From Halomonas sp. MCCC 1A13316 (GTDB lineage: Bacteria; Pseudomonadota; Gammaproteobacteria; Pseudomonadales; Halomonadaceae), in NCBI RefSeq assembly GCF_014931605.1, contig NZ_CP053382.1:4340001-4404000 (forward strand): DNA of 64,000 nt. The letters run 5' to 3'. Positions within the stretch are counted from its first letter, which is position 1. Each line of letters starts with the position of its first letter. Below, in pieces: positions 16,125 to 25,105 of the stretch. The notes under the pieces are model-generated. The model was not told the origin of the DNA, made no database searches, and worked only from the letters and a program-made list of their open reading frames with translations. The translations under genes were made by a program, and so were the position numbers.

Positions 16125-18197
16125 TCAGAGGTCTTTGCATAGCCGCAGGGCGTCATAAATCGCGGCGTGCGTGTTGCGCGGCGCGGTGCAGTCGCCCAGG
16201 CGGAACAGCAGATAACCGTCGCCCTCCTCGGAGAGGCAGGGCTGTGCCTTGGCGGCATAGAGCGCCTCGAGATCCACCTGGCCGCGGTTGCGCGAACGCT
16301 CCTTTAGCGCAAGGTAGAGCGCCTCATCGGGCCGCACGCCGTTCTCCACCACCACCTGGTCGACTACCCGCTCCTCCAGGGCGCCGGTGTACTCGTTTTC
16401 GAGCACCGCCACCAGGCCGCTGCCCTCGCGGTAGACCTTGTGTAGCATCAGGTCGGAGGTCATGATCACCTCCTTCTCGTAGAGGCTGCGGTAATAGGTG
16501 GGGAAGGTGGTGCCGCCCACCGCCGCGCCGGGCTTGATATCGTCAGTGACGATCTCGACCTTGGCGCCCTTGTCGGCCAGGTAGTCCGCCGCAGAAACGC
16601 CGGAGAACTCGCAGATGGCGTCGTAGATCAATACGTTCTTGCCCGGCGCCACCTTGCCCGAGAGGATGTCCCAGGTGCTGACCACCAGGCTCTCCTCGGG
16701 ATTCTCAGAATAGCCCCACTCCGGGAACTGGCTGAGGAAAGGCTGGCCACCGGTGGCGAGAATCACGACATCGGGGCGCAAATCCTCGAGGGTCGCCTCG
16801 TCGGCACGGGTACCCAGTCGCAGGTCGACGCCGAGGCGCGCCAGCTCCAGTTGATACCAGCGAGTAATACCGGCGATCTGGTCGCGCTGCGGGGCCTGTG
16901 CGGCGATGGTGATCTGTCCGCCCAAGGCCTCGGCGGCCTCGAACAGGGTTACGTCCTGGCCGCGCTCGGCGGCGACGCGGGCCGCCTCCATGCCGCCGGG
17001 ACCACCACCGACCACCACGACCTTGCGTTTGGGACCGTCGCTCTTCTCGATGATATGCGGCAGGCCCATGTACTCCCGGGAGGTCGCGGCATTCTGGATG
17101 CACAGCACGTCGAGGCCCTGATACTGACGGTCGATGCAGTAGTTGGCGCCGACGCACTGCTTGATCTGGTCGATCTGGCCCATCTTGATCTTAGCGATCA
17201 GGTGCGGGTCGGCAATGTGCGCGCGGGTCATTCCCACCAGGTCGACGTAGCCGCCTTCGAGGATCCGCTGGGCCTGGTTGGGGTCCTTGATGTTCTGGGC
17301 GTGGATCACCGGCACGGTGACCACTTCCTTGATGCCCGCCGCCAGGTGCAGGAAGGGCTCCGGCGGGTAGGACATGTTGGGAATGACGTTGGCCAGGGTG
17401 TTGTGGGTGTCGCAGCCGGAACCGATCACGCCGAAGAAGTCGACCTGGCCGGTGGCGTCGTAGTAGGCGGCGACCTGCTTCATGTCGTCGTGAGTCAGGC
17501 CGTCGGGATGGAACTCGTCGCCGCAGATACGCATGCCGACGACGAAGTCATCGCCCACCTCGGCGCGCACCGCCTTGAGCACCTCCATGCCGAAGCGCAT
17601 GCGGTTCTCGAAGCTGCCGCCCCACTGGTCGGTACGCTTGTTGACCCGCGGGCTCCAGAACTGGTCGATCAGGTGCTGGTGCACGGCGGAGAGTTCGACG
17701 CCATCCAGGCCACCCTCCTTCGCCCGCCGCGCAGCCTGGGCGAAGTCGCCGACGATGCGCCAGATCTCCTCCTCCTCGATGGTCTTGCAGGTGGAGCGGT
17801 GCACCGGCTCGCGGATACCCGAGGGCGACACCAGGGTCGGCCAGTCGAAGCCGTCCCAGCGCGAGCGCCGCCCCATGTGGGTGATCTGGATCATGATCTT
17901 GCCGCCATGCTTGTGCACGGCATCGGCCAGATTCTGGAAGTGCGGGATGATGCGGTCGGTGGAAAGGTTGACCGAGCTCCACCAGCCCTGGGGGCTGTCG
18001 ATGGAGACCACCGAGGAGCCGCCGCAGATGGCGAGGCCGCAGCCGCCCTTGGCCTTCTCCTCGTAGTAACGCACATAGCGCTCGGTGGTCATGCCGCCGT
18101 CGGTGGCGTGCACCTCGGCATGAGCGGTGCTGACCACACGGTTGCGGATGGTCAGCTTGCCGATCTGGATCGGCTCGAAAATCGCGTCGAATGCCAT
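16125..18197 (-). CDS. dgcA: Dimethylglycine demethylase catalytic subunit (old-yellow-enzyme/TMADH-like)
   Basis: 690-residue flavoprotein resembling trimethylamine dehydrogenase and 2,4-dienoyl-CoA reductase. Residues 1-370 form an FMN TIM barrel (QITHMGRRS, SAVHQHLIDQFWSP, ENRMRFG). A cluster region near 350 follows, then a Rossmann FAD/NAD domain (VVVGGGPGGMEAARVAA near 393) and ILATGG. The cluster segment reads CVGANYC...C: the second cysteine of the usual C-x2-C-x2-C pattern is alanine, which may be a family trait. It converts dimethylglycine to sarcosine and formaldehyde. An 187-bp gap separates it from dgcB, so dgcB may have extra regulation. Confidence 0.92.
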   Translation of the reverse strand: MAFDAIFEPIQIGKLTIRNRVVSTAHAEVHATDGGMTTERYVRYYEEKAKGGCGLAICGGSSVVSIDSPQGWWSSVNLSTDRIIPHFQNLADAVHKHGGKIMIQITHMGRRSRWDGFDWPTLVSPSGIREPVHRSTCKTIEEEEIWRIVGDFAQAARRAKEGGLDGVELSAVHQHLIDQFWSPRVNKRTDQWGGSFENRMRFGMEVLKAVRAEVGDDFVVGMRICGDEFHPDGLTHDDMKQVAAYYDATGQVDFFGVIGSGCDTHNTLANVIPNMSYPPEPFLHLAAGIKEVVTVPVIHAQNIKDPNQAQRILEGGYVDLVGMTRAHIADPHLIAKIKMGQIDQIKQCVGANYCIDRQYQGLDVLCIQNAATSREYMGLPHIIEKSDGPKRKVVVVGGGPGGMEAARVAAERGQDVTLFEAAEALGGQITIAAQAPQRDQIAGITRWYQLELARLGVDLRLGTRADEATLEDLRPDVVILATGGQPFLSQFPEWGYSENPEESLVVSTWDILSGKVAPGKNVLIYDAICEFSGVSAADYLADKGAKVEIVTDDIKPGAAVGGTTFPTYYRSLYEKEVIMTSDLMLHKVYREGSGLVAVLENEYTGALEERVVDQVVVENGVRPDEALYLALKERSRNRGQVDLEALYAAKAQPCLSEEGDGYLLFRLGDCTAPRNTHAAIYDALRLCKDL

Positions 18198-18207
18198 GGA
18201 AACCTCC

Positions 18208-18753
18208 TCAACCCTGGGCGTCGGGCAACGGCTTGACGGTGAAGATGCCCACTTCGCAGCCGGGCTCGGCGGCGCTCTGGGTCTGCTCGGCGACGGTGCG
18301 CAGTCTGCTGCCGCGGGCAGCGAGGATCTGGTCCATGGCGCCGGCGAACCAGCCGGTGAACATGTACTCCTCCTTGTGCCCCGTCTTGCCCAGTTGGTAG
18401 ACGAAGGCGCTGTGCTCCAGGCGTACCCGGGCGGTGCCGGCGTCGAGGTCGATGTCCTCGGTCACGAACCTGCCCCAGCCGCGCTGGGAGAGCCGCAGCA
18501 TGTAGTGCTCGAACACTTCCACGCCGGCCAGGCCGTGCAGTTCGGCCTCCTTCTCGCACCAGTGCCAGGCGCTCTTGTAGCCGGCGCTGTAGAGAATTTC
18601 GGCGTACTTGTCCACACCCAGCGCCTCGGCGACGGCGGTGTGGTTGTTGATAAAGAAGTGGCGCGGCACGTAGAGCATCGGCAGGGCGTCGGTGGTCCAC
18701 ACGCCAGTTTCGCTATCCACTTCGATGGGAAGCTCGGGGGCCATCTTGGTCAC
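18208..18753 (-). CDS. DUF5943-type protein of the dimethylglycine operon
   Basis: 181-residue soluble protein, 10 bp upstream of dgcA. It resembles V4R-like small-molecule-binding folds (a YAEILYSAGYKSAW helix, then CEKEAELHG) and corresponds by position to the unnamed gene between the dipeptidase and dgcA in Pseudomonas. No enzyme activity is established for it. Start GTG 18753 is chosen because GAGGAA lies 7 nt upstream; ATG 18744 is an alternative. A role in dimethylglycine demethylation is inferred only from co-location. Confidence 0.8.
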   Translation of the reverse strand: MTKMAPELPIEVDSETGVWTTDALPMLYVPRHFFINNHTAVAEALGVDKYAEILYSAGYKSAWHWCEKEAELHGLAGVEVFEHYMLRLSQRGWGRFVTEDIDLDAGTARVRLEHSAFVYQLGKTGHKEEYMFTGWFAGAMDQILAARGSRLRTVAEQTQSAAEPGCEVGIFTVKPLPDAQG

Positions 18754-18820
18754 GGTCGTATTCCTCGAAAATCGTTGTTCTTGGCAAATCGTCAGGGCTT
18801 TCCCAGGGCAGCCGATATCG

Positions 18821-19798
18821 TCAGTCGCCCCAAACGTCCTTCAAGACACGCACCCAGTTCTCGCCCATGATCTTGCGCACCTGGGGTTCACTGAACCCAC
18901 GGCGCAGCAGGGCCTCGGTCAGGTTGGGGAACTCGCCGATGGTACGAATGCCCTCGGGATTGACGATCTTGCCGAAATTGGTCAGGCGGCGGGCGTAACC
19001 CTTGTCGTGGGTCAGCCACTCGAAGAAGTCCTTGCCATGGCCCTGGGTGAAATCGGTACCGATACCGATGGCGTCCTCGCCGACAATGTTCATCACGTAC
19101 TCGATGGCCTCGACGTAATCGTCCACGGTGGCGTCGATGCCGGCGCGCAGGAAGGGGGTAAACATGGTCACGCCGACGAAGCCGCCGTGCTCGGCGATGA
19201 AGCGCAGCTCCTCGTCGGACTTGTTACGCGGATGCTCCTTGAGGCCGGAAGGCAGGCAGTGGGAGTAGCAGACCGGCTTGCCGGACTCGAGGATTACCTC
19301 TTCGGAAGTCTTGGCGCCGACGTGCGACAGGTCGCACATGATACCGACGCGGTTCATCTCGGCGACGATCTCGCGGCCGAAGCCCGAGAGCCCGCCGTCA
19401 CGCTCGTAGCAGCCGGTGCCCACCAGGTTCTGGGTGTTGTAGCACATCTGCACGATGCCCACGCCGAGCTGCTTGAAGATCTCGACGTAGCCGATCTGGT
19501 CCTCGAAGGCGTGAGCGTTCTGGAAACCGTAGATGATACCGGTCTTGCCTTCCTCCTTGGCCCGGGTGATATCGGCGGTGGTACGCACCGGGCGCACCAG
19601 GTCGCTGCATTCGGCCATCAGCTGGTTGGACTTGACGATATTGTCGACGGTGGCCTGGAAACCCTCCCACACCGAGACGGTACAATTGGCCGCGGTGAGC
19701 CTACCGCGACGCATGTCCTCGAACAGCTCGCGGTTCCACTTGGCGATAATCAGGCCGTCGATGACGATGGCGTCGTCGTGCAGGTCTTGGGGAGTCAT
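18821..19798 (-). CDS. Membrane-dipeptidase (renal dipeptidase, M19) homologue of the betaine cluster
   Basis: 325-residue amidohydrolase-fold protein. M19 features include the N-terminal DDAIVIDGLI (where classic enzymes have an HxD metal motif), MCDLSHVGAKTSEEV and YSHC in the middle, and IGIGTDF near residue 240. The first metal motif looks altered (no HxD visible in that position), so peptidase activity should not be assumed. ATG 19798 is chosen because a longer opening to 19966 has no homology-like sequence. It is the first gene of a probable unit with DUF5943, dgcA and dgcB, as in Pseudomonas. Confidence 0.85.
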   Translation of the reverse strand: MTPQDLHDDAIVIDGLIIAKWNRELFEDMRRGRLTAANCTVSVWEGFQATVDNIVKSNQLMAECSDLVRPVRTTADITRAKEEGKTGIIYGFQNAHAFEDQIGYVEIFKQLGVGIVQMCYNTQNLVGTGCYERDGGLSGFGREIVAEMNRVGIMCDLSHVGAKTSEEVILESGKPVCYSHCLPSGLKEHPRNKSDEELRFIAEHGGFVGVTMFTPFLRAGIDATVDDYVEAIEYVMNIVGEDAIGIGTDFTQGHGKDFFEWLTHDKGYARRLTNFGKIVNPEGIRTIGEFPNLTEALLRRGFSEPQVRKIMGENWVRVLKDVWGD

Positions 19799-20065
19799 GG
19801 GGGAGTGCTCCGGATCGGGGTTGACTGATGGCAGCATAGCGCCGGCCAGGCCTAACCCGACTTCTGGAAGCGACGGCGGTAATCCCAAAAACGTCATTTC
19901 TGTCGTGACTGCGACGAACGGCACAGTAGTGTCACCCGGATACGCAAGGAAGCGTGGGCACGACAATGCCCATCACCTCCGGAACGGGGGATGACGGCAA
20001 CGAAGCGGGGGAAAAGCGACGGCTCACGGCGCAATGGCTGCGAGCCGCCGCTTCAGTGGCTCAGT

Positions 20066-21223
20066 TCAATGGTCCAGGCGCACACTGGCGTAGGTCGGTT
20101 CGCCGCGGGCCTGGTCGAGTGCCACCAGCGCCGCCGAGATCGGCTGCTCCGGCACGGGCTGGAAGGCGACCGGTTGCAGCAGCAAGCTGCCGGCTGCCTG
20201 TCCCGGTAGCACGGGAGGCCGCAGCGGGCTCATGTTCAGGCGTTCCTCCCGCGGCGGCAGGCCGAAGTATTCCCGGTAGCACTTGGAAAAATGCGGCGTG
20301 GAGACGAAGCCGCAGGCCGAGGCGACCTCGATGATCGACATAGAGGTCTGCTTGAGCAGCTGACGCGCCCGGGTGAGACGCAACTTGAGGTAATAGCGCG
20401 ACGGCGAGCAGTCCAGGTATCTCTGGAACAAGCGCTCGAGCTGCCGACGCGAGACATCGACGTACGTAGCCAGCTCCTCGAGCGCGATGGGCTCCTCCAG
20501 ATTGGCCTCCATCAGCGCGACGATCTCCAGCAGCTTGGGCTGGGTGGTACCCAGCACGTGCTTGAGCGGCACGCGCTGATGGTCGTTCTCACCGCGCATA
20601 CGTTCGCAGATGAACATCTCGGAGATGCCGGCCGAGAGATCACGACCGTGCTCGCGCCCGATCAGCGTCAGCATCATGTCCAGCGGCGCGGTGCCGCCGG
20701 AGGCGGTAGCCCGGTCGCGGTCGATGGAGAACAGCCGTGTGGTCAGCACCGTGCGGGGAAACGACTCGCGCATCGCCGCCAGGCACTCCCAATGCACACT
20801 GGTCTCGTAGCCGTCCAGCAGTCCCGCCTTGGCCAGCGCCCAGCTACCGGTGCAGATACCGCCCAGCCGGCGCGATAGACGCGCCTGGGACTGCAGCCAG
20901 CTGACGTGCTCGCGCTGTACGGCGCGGGCCGGCCCCACACCCCCGCAGACGATGACCATGTCCAGCGCCAAAGGCATGGTGATGGCGCCATCCGGGGTAA
21001 CCTGCAGCCCGTCGCTGGCCGAGATCGGCCCGCCATCCACACTCAGTGTGAACCAGCGATAAAGCTCTCGTCCTGCCAGCTGGTTGGCCATGCGCAACGG
21101 CTCGATGGCCGAAGCCAGCGAGAACAGGGTGAAGTTTTCCAACAGCAGGAAACCCAACGTCTGGGGAGCCGGTTCCTTGCACGAGGTCTGGGTTGGGGAC
21201 GAAGTCCAGTTGGACGTGGCCAT
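20066..21223 (-). CDS. gbdR: AraC-family betaine/dimethylglycine-responsive activator
   Basis: 385-residue GATase1-like/AraC regulator. The N-terminal DJ-1/PfpI-like domain (FLLLENFTLFSLASAIEPLR, CGGVGPARA, GGICTGSWALAKAG) senses the ligand. The C-terminal ~100 residues carry two helix-turn-helices (LATYVDVSRRQLERLFQRY and IIEVASACGFVSTPHFSKCY). In Pseudomonas GbdR activates gbcAB, dgcAB and related genes when betaine or dimethylglycine is present; the same targets surround it here. ATG 21223 is preferred because GGAG is 7 nt upstream; ATG 21229 is almost on top of that site. Confidence 0.92.
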   Translation of the reverse strand: MATSNWTSSPTQTSCKEPAPQTLGFLLLENFTLFSLASAIEPLRMANQLAGRELYRWFTLSVDGGPISASDGLQVTPDGAITMPLALDMVIVCGGVGPARAVQREHVSWLQSQARLSRRLGGICTGSWALAKAGLLDGYETSVHWECLAAMRESFPRTVLTTRLFSIDRDRATASGGTAPLDMMLTLIGREHGRDLSAGISEMFICERMRGENDHQRVPLKHVLGTTQPKLLEIVALMEANLEEPIALEELATYVDVSRRQLERLFQRYLDCSPSRYYLKLRLTRARQLLKQTSMSIIEVASACGFVSTPHFSKCYREYFGLPPREERLNMSPLRPPVLPGQAAGSLLLQPVAFQPVPEQPISAALVALDQARGEPTYASVRLDH

Positions 21224-21503
21224 AGTCATACTCCGATGCCGTGTATCGTTATGGTTATCGGCATGTTTTACCCATCAGGGTGCTGTGTCAGGGTCGTGGG
21301 TCGGGCTTGGATCCGTGCCTTTGAGGTGTCGCGATCAGGCAAGCCTGACCTCAAAGATATTCCAATATGTCGCTCTCGGATACGTTAAAAATCGGTCATT
21401 CGCCGGGAAGCCGCCAGTCAGGCGGCCCCCTGGTGTCGCAGCCAGGTGCGATGAGCGTCGCTTGTAGGCAAGAATGGGTGAAGGGCAAAAGCCACGAGCG
21501 CTT

Positions 21504-22241
21504 CTATCTCTCCAGGTAATTCCTGTAGAGATTCCACGAGCGGTTGAGATGCTGATACATGGTCTCCCTTGCCGCTTCCTCATCGCGAGCCAGGATGGCC
21601 TCGAGGATATAGCCATGCTCCTCCTTGACCCGCCCGATGTAGCGTTCCGCGGCAGCCCGGTTGATGTCGACGGCCAGCAGCTTGGCGCGCGGGATCATGC
21701 TCTGGCTGAGCTGAGCGTAGAGCTGAAGGAAAAAGGGATTCTTCGCGGCCTTGAAGATGGCGTAGTGGAATTCGTAATCCTCCACGCGTGCCTGGGATTT
21801 CTCGGCATGCGCCTTGATGAATGCGGCATGTTTGGCTTCCAGGTTGCGGCGGTCCTCTTCGTCGTATCGCAAGGCGGCCAGCTCCGCGGCCGCCGGCTCC
21901 AGCGACAACCGGAGTTCGAGCACATGCAGAATGTCCTCGATCGTGGTGGGGCTGATCCTTTCGGCCGGTCGAGCTTCGATGGCCGTGGCCCGCAGCACCG
22001 TCGTGCCGACTCCCCTTCGCGTCTCCACCAGACCCAGCGATTTCAGGTGGGTTACCGCCTCGCGAATCACCGTACGGCTGACACCGAACGAGTCGCATAG
22101 GCGAGCCTCGGTCGGCAGCTTGTCGCCGACCTTTATTTTTCCTTCCAGAATCAGTGCCTCAAGCTTATCGGCGACGTGGGTCGGGAGGCTTCCCTGCTTC
22201 GAGACCTTCTGTACGTTCAGATCCGAAATATCGATTGTCAT
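21504..22241 (-). CDS. GntR/FadR-family transcriptional regulator
   Basis: 245 residues. An N-terminal winged helix of GntR type (LPTHVADKLEALILEGKIKVGDKLPTEARLC..., FGVSRTVIREAVTHLKSLGLV) is followed by an FCD effector domain with the metal-binding pattern DYEFHYAIFKAA and a later His in EEHGYILEAI. It is divergent from the LysR gene at 22444 and one gene from the TRAP transporter, so it may repress that uptake operon in response to its substrate or a catabolite. The effector is unknown. Confidence 0.88.
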   Translation of the reverse strand: MTIDISDLNVQKVSKQGSLPTHVADKLEALILEGKIKVGDKLPTEARLCDSFGVSRTVIREAVTHLKSLGLVETRRGVGTTVLRATAIEARPAERISPTTIEDILHVLELRLSLEPAAAELAALRYDEEDRRNLEAKHAAFIKAHAEKSQARVEDYEFHYAIFKAAKNPFFLQLYAQLSQSMIPRAKLLAVDINRAAAERYIGRVKEEHGYILEAILARDEEAARETMYQHLNRSWNLYRNYLER

Positions 22242-22443
22242 ATGGTTACCCTGAGCATTGACGCCTCTTTTCTCCGTCTCTTTTCACCGTCTTTTTCTTC
22301 ATAATATGCCAGCGCGAGCGCCAGCAAGAGGCGAGCGTTCTTTCTGATAACGATTAGTCATACATCATATTATTTTCCGCACCGCCATGCTACGCCCCTC
22401 GAAGCGAACGGATGTCTACTCACTCATCCATGGAGGAGCTCTT

Positions 22444-23388
22444 ATGCTCAACCAGCGCGCCCTTGCCTATCTCAACGAAGTGATTCGGCAGGGCTCATTG
22501 CGCCGTGCCGCGGCCCGACTCGGCGTGGACGCTTCGGCCATCAGCCGTCAGCTCAAAGCACTGGAGGAAGATCTCGGCATCAGGCTGTGCGAGCGCCATG
22601 GGGGCGGCATGCGCCCCACCGAGGCGGGACGCCTGCTGGTCAAGCATTTCCATGCCCAGCGTTCCGCCGAAGAAGCCGTGCTGTCGCAGTTGATGGCCAT
22701 CCAGGGCCTGGCCCGCGGCGAGGTACGCATCGCTGTGGGTGAAGGCTTCATCGCCGACCTGATTACGGCGCCGCTAGGGGCCTTCATGTCCGCCTTCGCC
22801 GGGATCGATGTGGAGATCCGTATGGCCGGTGTCAACGAGGCGATTTCGCTGATCAAGGACATGGAAGTCGACTTGGCGCTGCTCTATGCGCCACCCGTCG
22901 ACCCCCTGATTCACGCTCATGTGGAAACCCGTCAGCCGCTCGACCTCATCGTGCCGCCGGGCCACGCATTGGCCAAACTGCCTCGACCGGTGCGCCTGCG
23001 TGACCTGGAGGGGGCGCCACTAGCGCTGATGGACAACCCCTTCGGCATGCGCCAAATGGCCAACATGGTGGCCCATCATGAGCGTGTGCACCTCGACGCC
23101 CGCTTGCACACCAATTCCGTGGCGGTGCTCAAGAATTTCGTGCGCTCCGGGATCGGCGTGACCTTCATGCCCGAACTGACCGTAAGCGACGAGATCCAGC
23201 GCGGCGAGATTCTTGCCCTGCCCATGGCCTATCCCATCATGAACGGCGCCAGGGCACAGATCGTCAGCCTCGAGGGGCGCGAGCTCACGGTAGCGGCCAA
23301 GGCCTGTGTCGAACACCTGCAAAAAGGCATGCGATTCTTTCGTGGCGATGCGCCGAGACTGGCCCAGGCCTATGAAGCGTTGCCTTAA
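22444..23388 (+). CDS. LysR-family transcriptional regulator
   Basis: 314 residues with a LysR N-terminal helix-turn-helix (GSLRRAAARLGVDASAISRQL, residues 18-38) and a PBP-like effector domain. ATG 22444 is chosen because GGAGGAG lies just upstream; a longer opening from 22387 has no such site. It is 119 bp ahead of, and in the same direction as, the TRAP-transporter operon, so it may be an activator or co-regulator of it together with the divergent GntR protein. Its ligand is unknown. Confidence 0.88.
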   Translation: MLNQRALAYLNEVIRQGSLRRAAARLGVDASAISRQLKALEEDLGIRLCERHGGGMRPTEAGRLLVKHFHAQRSAEEAVLSQLMAIQGLARGEVRIAVGEGFIADLITAPLGAFMSAFAGIDVEIRMAGVNEAISLIKDMEVDLALLYAPPVDPLIHAHVETRQPLDLIVPPGHALAKLPRPVRLRDLEGAPLALMDNPFGMRQMANMVAHHERVHLDARLHTNSVAVLKNFVRSGIGVTFMPELTVSDEIQRGEILALPMAYPIMNGARAQIVSLEGRELTVAAKACVEHLQKGMRFFRGDAPRLAQAYEALP

Positions 23389-23507
23389 AAACAACGCTTG
23401 CGGTATTGCATAGTCAACGCATCAATTTCTAGTCTGCTAATGGATGGCCCGCCCACAGGGCGAAGCAGTGGCCTTTTGCCCCGAACAACAACACAAGGAG
23501 AACAACC

Positions 23508-24545
23508 ATGAACCGTATCCTTCCCTCTGCGCTCAAGGGATTTGCCTCCCTCGGCCTTGTGGCTGGCATCTTGGCGGCCGGCTCCGCCCAGGCGGCCACC
23601 AGTATCAACCTCAGCTACAACGGCGCCCCCGACCCGGACAAGAATGCCGTTCACGTCTTCGCGACCAACCTCAAGGAGTTGGTCGAGGAAAAGACGGATG
23701 GCGAGCTCGTGCTCAAACTCTATCCCAACAGCATGCTCGGCGAGGAAGAGGAACGCATGGAGCAGACCATGAACACGCCGAGCCTCAACGTGGCCTCGTT
23801 CGCCGGCGTGTCGCCCCTGGTCGAGGAGATCTTCGTCAGCGCCATTCCCTTCCTGTTTGAGGACTTCGAGGCGGCACGCACCTTCTTCGACGAGGGCGAG
23901 TACTGGAACGAGGTCGAGGCAGCCCTGCGCGAACGGGCCGGGGTCGAGATGCTGGCGGTAGTGGAAGAGGGCGGCTTCCTCGCCTTCACCAATGATGAGA
24001 AGCCGATCAGCCATCCCGACGACTTCGAGGGCCTGCGCTTCCGCGCCATGGACCCGAGTCAGGTGGCACTATATGAATCCTTTGGTGCCTCGGGCACGCC
24101 GATCCCCTGGACCGAAGTCTACATGGCCCTGCGCACCGGTGTTGCCGACGGCCAGATGAACCCACCGATGTACATCATCCTGGGCAGCCTCTACGAAGTG
24201 CAGGATTACCTGACCCTGGCCAACATCCAGTATTCCAACCAGTTCCTGGTGGGCAACGCCGAGATGATCGAGGGCTGGGACGAGGCAACCCGCGAGGTCT
24301 TCCTCGAGGCCGTGGCCGAGGCCAACCGCAATGCCCGCGAGCACAACGAGGCCAAGGTGGATGAACGCATCGCCTTTCTCGAGGAGCAAGGCATGGAGGT
24401 GATCCGCCCCTCGGAGGAGGATATCGCTGCCTTCCGCGACGTGGGCCAGCCGGCCTACCTGGAGTGGCTGCGCGAGCGTGGCATCGAACAGCGTTGGGTC
24501 GACCTGGCGCTGGAAGATGCCGGTATGACCGAGCTGCTCGACTGA
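23508..24545 (+). CDS. TRAP transporter solute-binding protein (DctP family)
   Basis: 345-residue periplasmic binding protein. Signal peptide at residues 1-29 (cleavage near SAQA|ATS). The DctP fold shows SYNGAPDPDKNAVHVFATNLKE, LRFRAMDPS (with the conserved Arg that binds a carboxylate) and NPPMYIILGSLYEVQDYLTL. AAGGAGAAC precedes the ATG. With the DctQ and DctM genes downstream it forms an Na+-driven uptake system for an organic acid or carboxylated compound. The substrate cannot be read from sequence; the neighbouring D,D-dipeptidase hints at a peptide or D-amino-acid derivative. Confidence 0.92.
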   Translation: MNRILPSALKGFASLGLVAGILAAGSAQAATSINLSYNGAPDPDKNAVHVFATNLKELVEEKTDGELVLKLYPNSMLGEEEERMEQTMNTPSLNVASFAGVSPLVEEIFVSAIPFLFEDFEAARTFFDEGEYWNEVEAALRERAGVEMLAVVEEGGFLAFTNDEKPISHPDDFEGLRFRAMDPSQVALYESFGASGTPIPWTEVYMALRTGVADGQMNPPMYIILGSLYEVQDYLTLANIQYSNQFLVGNAEMIEGWDEATREVFLEAVAEANRNAREHNEAKVDERIAFLEEQGMEVIRPSEEDIAAFRDVGQPAYLEWLRERGIEQRWVDLALEDAGMTELLD

Positions 24546-24565
24546 ACCAACCCGACAAACCTTCC

Positions 24566-24592
24566 GCGAGGGTCGCTCACGCCGGCCCTCGC
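24566..24592 (+). terminator. Intercistronic stem-loop after the TRAP binding-protein gene
   Basis: 7-bp perfect stem GCGAGGG...CCCTCGC with a 13-base loop, 21 bp after the binding-protein stop and before the DctQ gene. There is no T-run, so it more likely protects the upstream message or partly attenuates, giving more binding protein than permease. Confidence 0.45.
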
Positions 24593-24613
24593 TCGTGACG
24601 GCCGGAGTTCTCC

Positions 24614-25105
24614 ATGTTTTCGCTTCGCCAACGGGTACTGGCCGTGAGCCGGACATTCACCCTGACGGCAGCGGCGCTGCTGCTGCTGATCAACCTGGCG
24701 GCCATTCTCTATGGCGTTTTCATGCGCTACCTGGCCGGCGGGGCCCCGATCTGGACCGACGAACTGGCACGCTTCCTGATCATCGCCACCGTAATGCTCG
24801 CCGCCGGTGCCGTGTGGGTCGAGGGAGGCCACATGCGCGTGGCGCTGATCGAGAGCCTGCTGCCGCGCGGCCTGACGCGGGCGCTCAATGTCTACCAATG
24901 GTTGCTGACCCTGGCCCTGGCCCTGGGCGGCGTCTGGTTCAGCTACCGGTATGCCCTGTCGGTGGGTATGTTCACCACCTCGGGCCTCGGCATCAGCCGT
25001 ACCATACCGCTGATGTCACTACCGCTGGGCTTCGCCCTGCTCGCCTGGCACGCCCTGTGGTACGGACCGGCACCGCTGCCGACGATCACCGAGGAGGCTC
25101 CATGA
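24614..25105 (+). CDS. TRAP transporter small permease (DctQ family)
   Basis: 163 residues with four hydrophobic helices (first near 18-37, last near 130-150), as in DctQ proteins. WTDELARFLIIATVMLAAGAVW is the conserved second-helix region. It pairs with the DctM protein to form the membrane complex. Its stop overlaps the next start by four bases (25102-25105), implying coupled translation. Confidence 0.9.
   Translation: MFSLRQRVLAVSRTFTLTAAALLLLINLAAILYGVFMRYLAGGAPIWTDELARFLIIATVMLAAGAVWVEGGHMRVALIESLLPRGLTRALNVYQWLLTLALALGGVWFSYRYALSVGMFTTSGLGISRTIPLMSLPLGFALLAWHALWYGPAPLPTITEEAP

Noticed and set aside
16851..18236. 461-codon plus-strand frame opposite dgcA
   Set aside because: Antisense shadow of dgcA.
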